Source: Candidatus Dojkabacteria bacterium UBA3081
GTDB taxonomy: Bacteria; Patescibacteriota; Dojkabacteria; SC72
Reading direction: 5' to 3'
Assembly: GCA_002366615.1 (NCBI GenBank)
Contig: DFBL01000016.1
Location: forward strand, 1-5,792
Length of the DNA stretch: 5,792 bases
The position numbers and the translations under genes are program-made. Position 1 is the stretch's first letter. Each line of letters opens with the position of its first letter. Below the pieces are notes generated by a model. The model was not told the DNA's origin, made no database searches, and worked only from the letters and a program-made list of their open reading frames with translations. Below are positions 5,701 through 5,792 of this stretch, piece by piece.

Positions 5701-5792
5701 ATGGAAATAATACACAAACCTGTTTTACTTAACGAAATACTAGAGAATTTAAATATACAACCAAACGGATTCTACATAGATTGTACATTAGG
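5701..5792 (+). CDS. rsmH: RsmH (MraW), 16S rRNA m4C1402 methyltransferase, first 30 codons only
   Basis: The frame opens with ATG 2 bp after the mraZ stop and runs off the window end. H-K-P-V-L-L-N-E-I-L (residues 5-14) matches the RsmH N-terminus, usually H-x-P-V-L-L-x-E-v-l. Y-I-D-C-T-L-G (24-30) is the start of the S-adenosylmethionine-binding motif, usually D-x-T-L-G-x-G-G-H. RsmH N4-methylates C1402 of 16S rRNA in the ribosomal P site and is normally encoded directly after mraZ. Only the first part is seen, so integrity of the rest is unknown. Confidence 0.93.
   Translation, partial: MEIIHKPVLLNEILENLNIQPNGFYIDCTL

Noticed and set aside
1..5792. Recoded TGA (Gly in Gracilibacteria/SR1, or Trp in Mycoplasma)
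   Set aside because: No in-frame TGA is found in any gene, Trp is TGG, and Gly uses GGN. Only TAA and TAG serve as stops in the six genes whose ends are visible, but that sample is too small to mean more.

Overview
The window is a compact, AT-rich bacterial cell-wall and division (dcw) cluster. Almost all of it is coding, and every complete gene can be assigned to a known family: the 3' end of ftsW (or a rodA-like SEDS gene), murG, murB and murA on the + strand; murF on the - strand; then mraZ and the first 30 codons of rsmH (mraW) on the + strand. No mobile element, CRISPR array, rRNA or tRNA was seen. The MurA sequence is of the divergent form with a 'CDPHR' segment that I recall from Bacteroidetes and Candidate Phyla Radiation (CPR/Patescibacteria) genomes. 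Tight packing, low GC and few Shine-Dalgarno sites also fit a CPR-like bacterium with a reduced genome. This placement is an inference, not a proven assignment. Stops used are only TAA and TAG, and glycine is encoded normally, so nothing suggests a recoded TGA.

Layout: (1) 1-3676, a + strand run ftsW-murG-murB-murA. ftsW and murG overlap by 8 bp, murG and murB are 40 bp apart with a promoter-like extended -10 in the gap, and murB and murA are 8 bp apart. (2) 3673-5025, murF in the opposite direction, converging on murA with stop codons that overlap by 4 bp. (3) 5026-5263, the only real intergenic region (238 bp). It is a divergent control region holding promoter-like elements for both directions and a four-copy direct repeat that looks like the MraZ operator. 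(4) 5264-5792, mraZ followed 2 bp later by rsmH, with a clear Shine-Dalgarno site before rsmH.

Together the proteins cover several steps of peptidoglycan precursor synthesis. MurA and MurB make UDP-MurNAc from UDP-GlcNAc, MurF adds D-Ala-D-Ala to the UDP-MurNAc-tripeptide, MurG adds GlcNAc to lipid I to make lipid II, and FtsW polymerises lipid II at the septum. MraZ is the cluster's transcription regulator and RsmH methylates 16S rRNA. MurC, MurD, MurE, MraY and FtsI are not in the window. The most interesting material is the mraZ control region: four GTGG boxes at 11-10-10 bp spacing run into a -10 element placed so that the transcript would start at the mraZ ATG (leaderless). Other points are similar near-leaderless geometry at murB, a MurA with a glycine where the family has an active-site arginine, and an unusual gene order with murF facing away from the rest.
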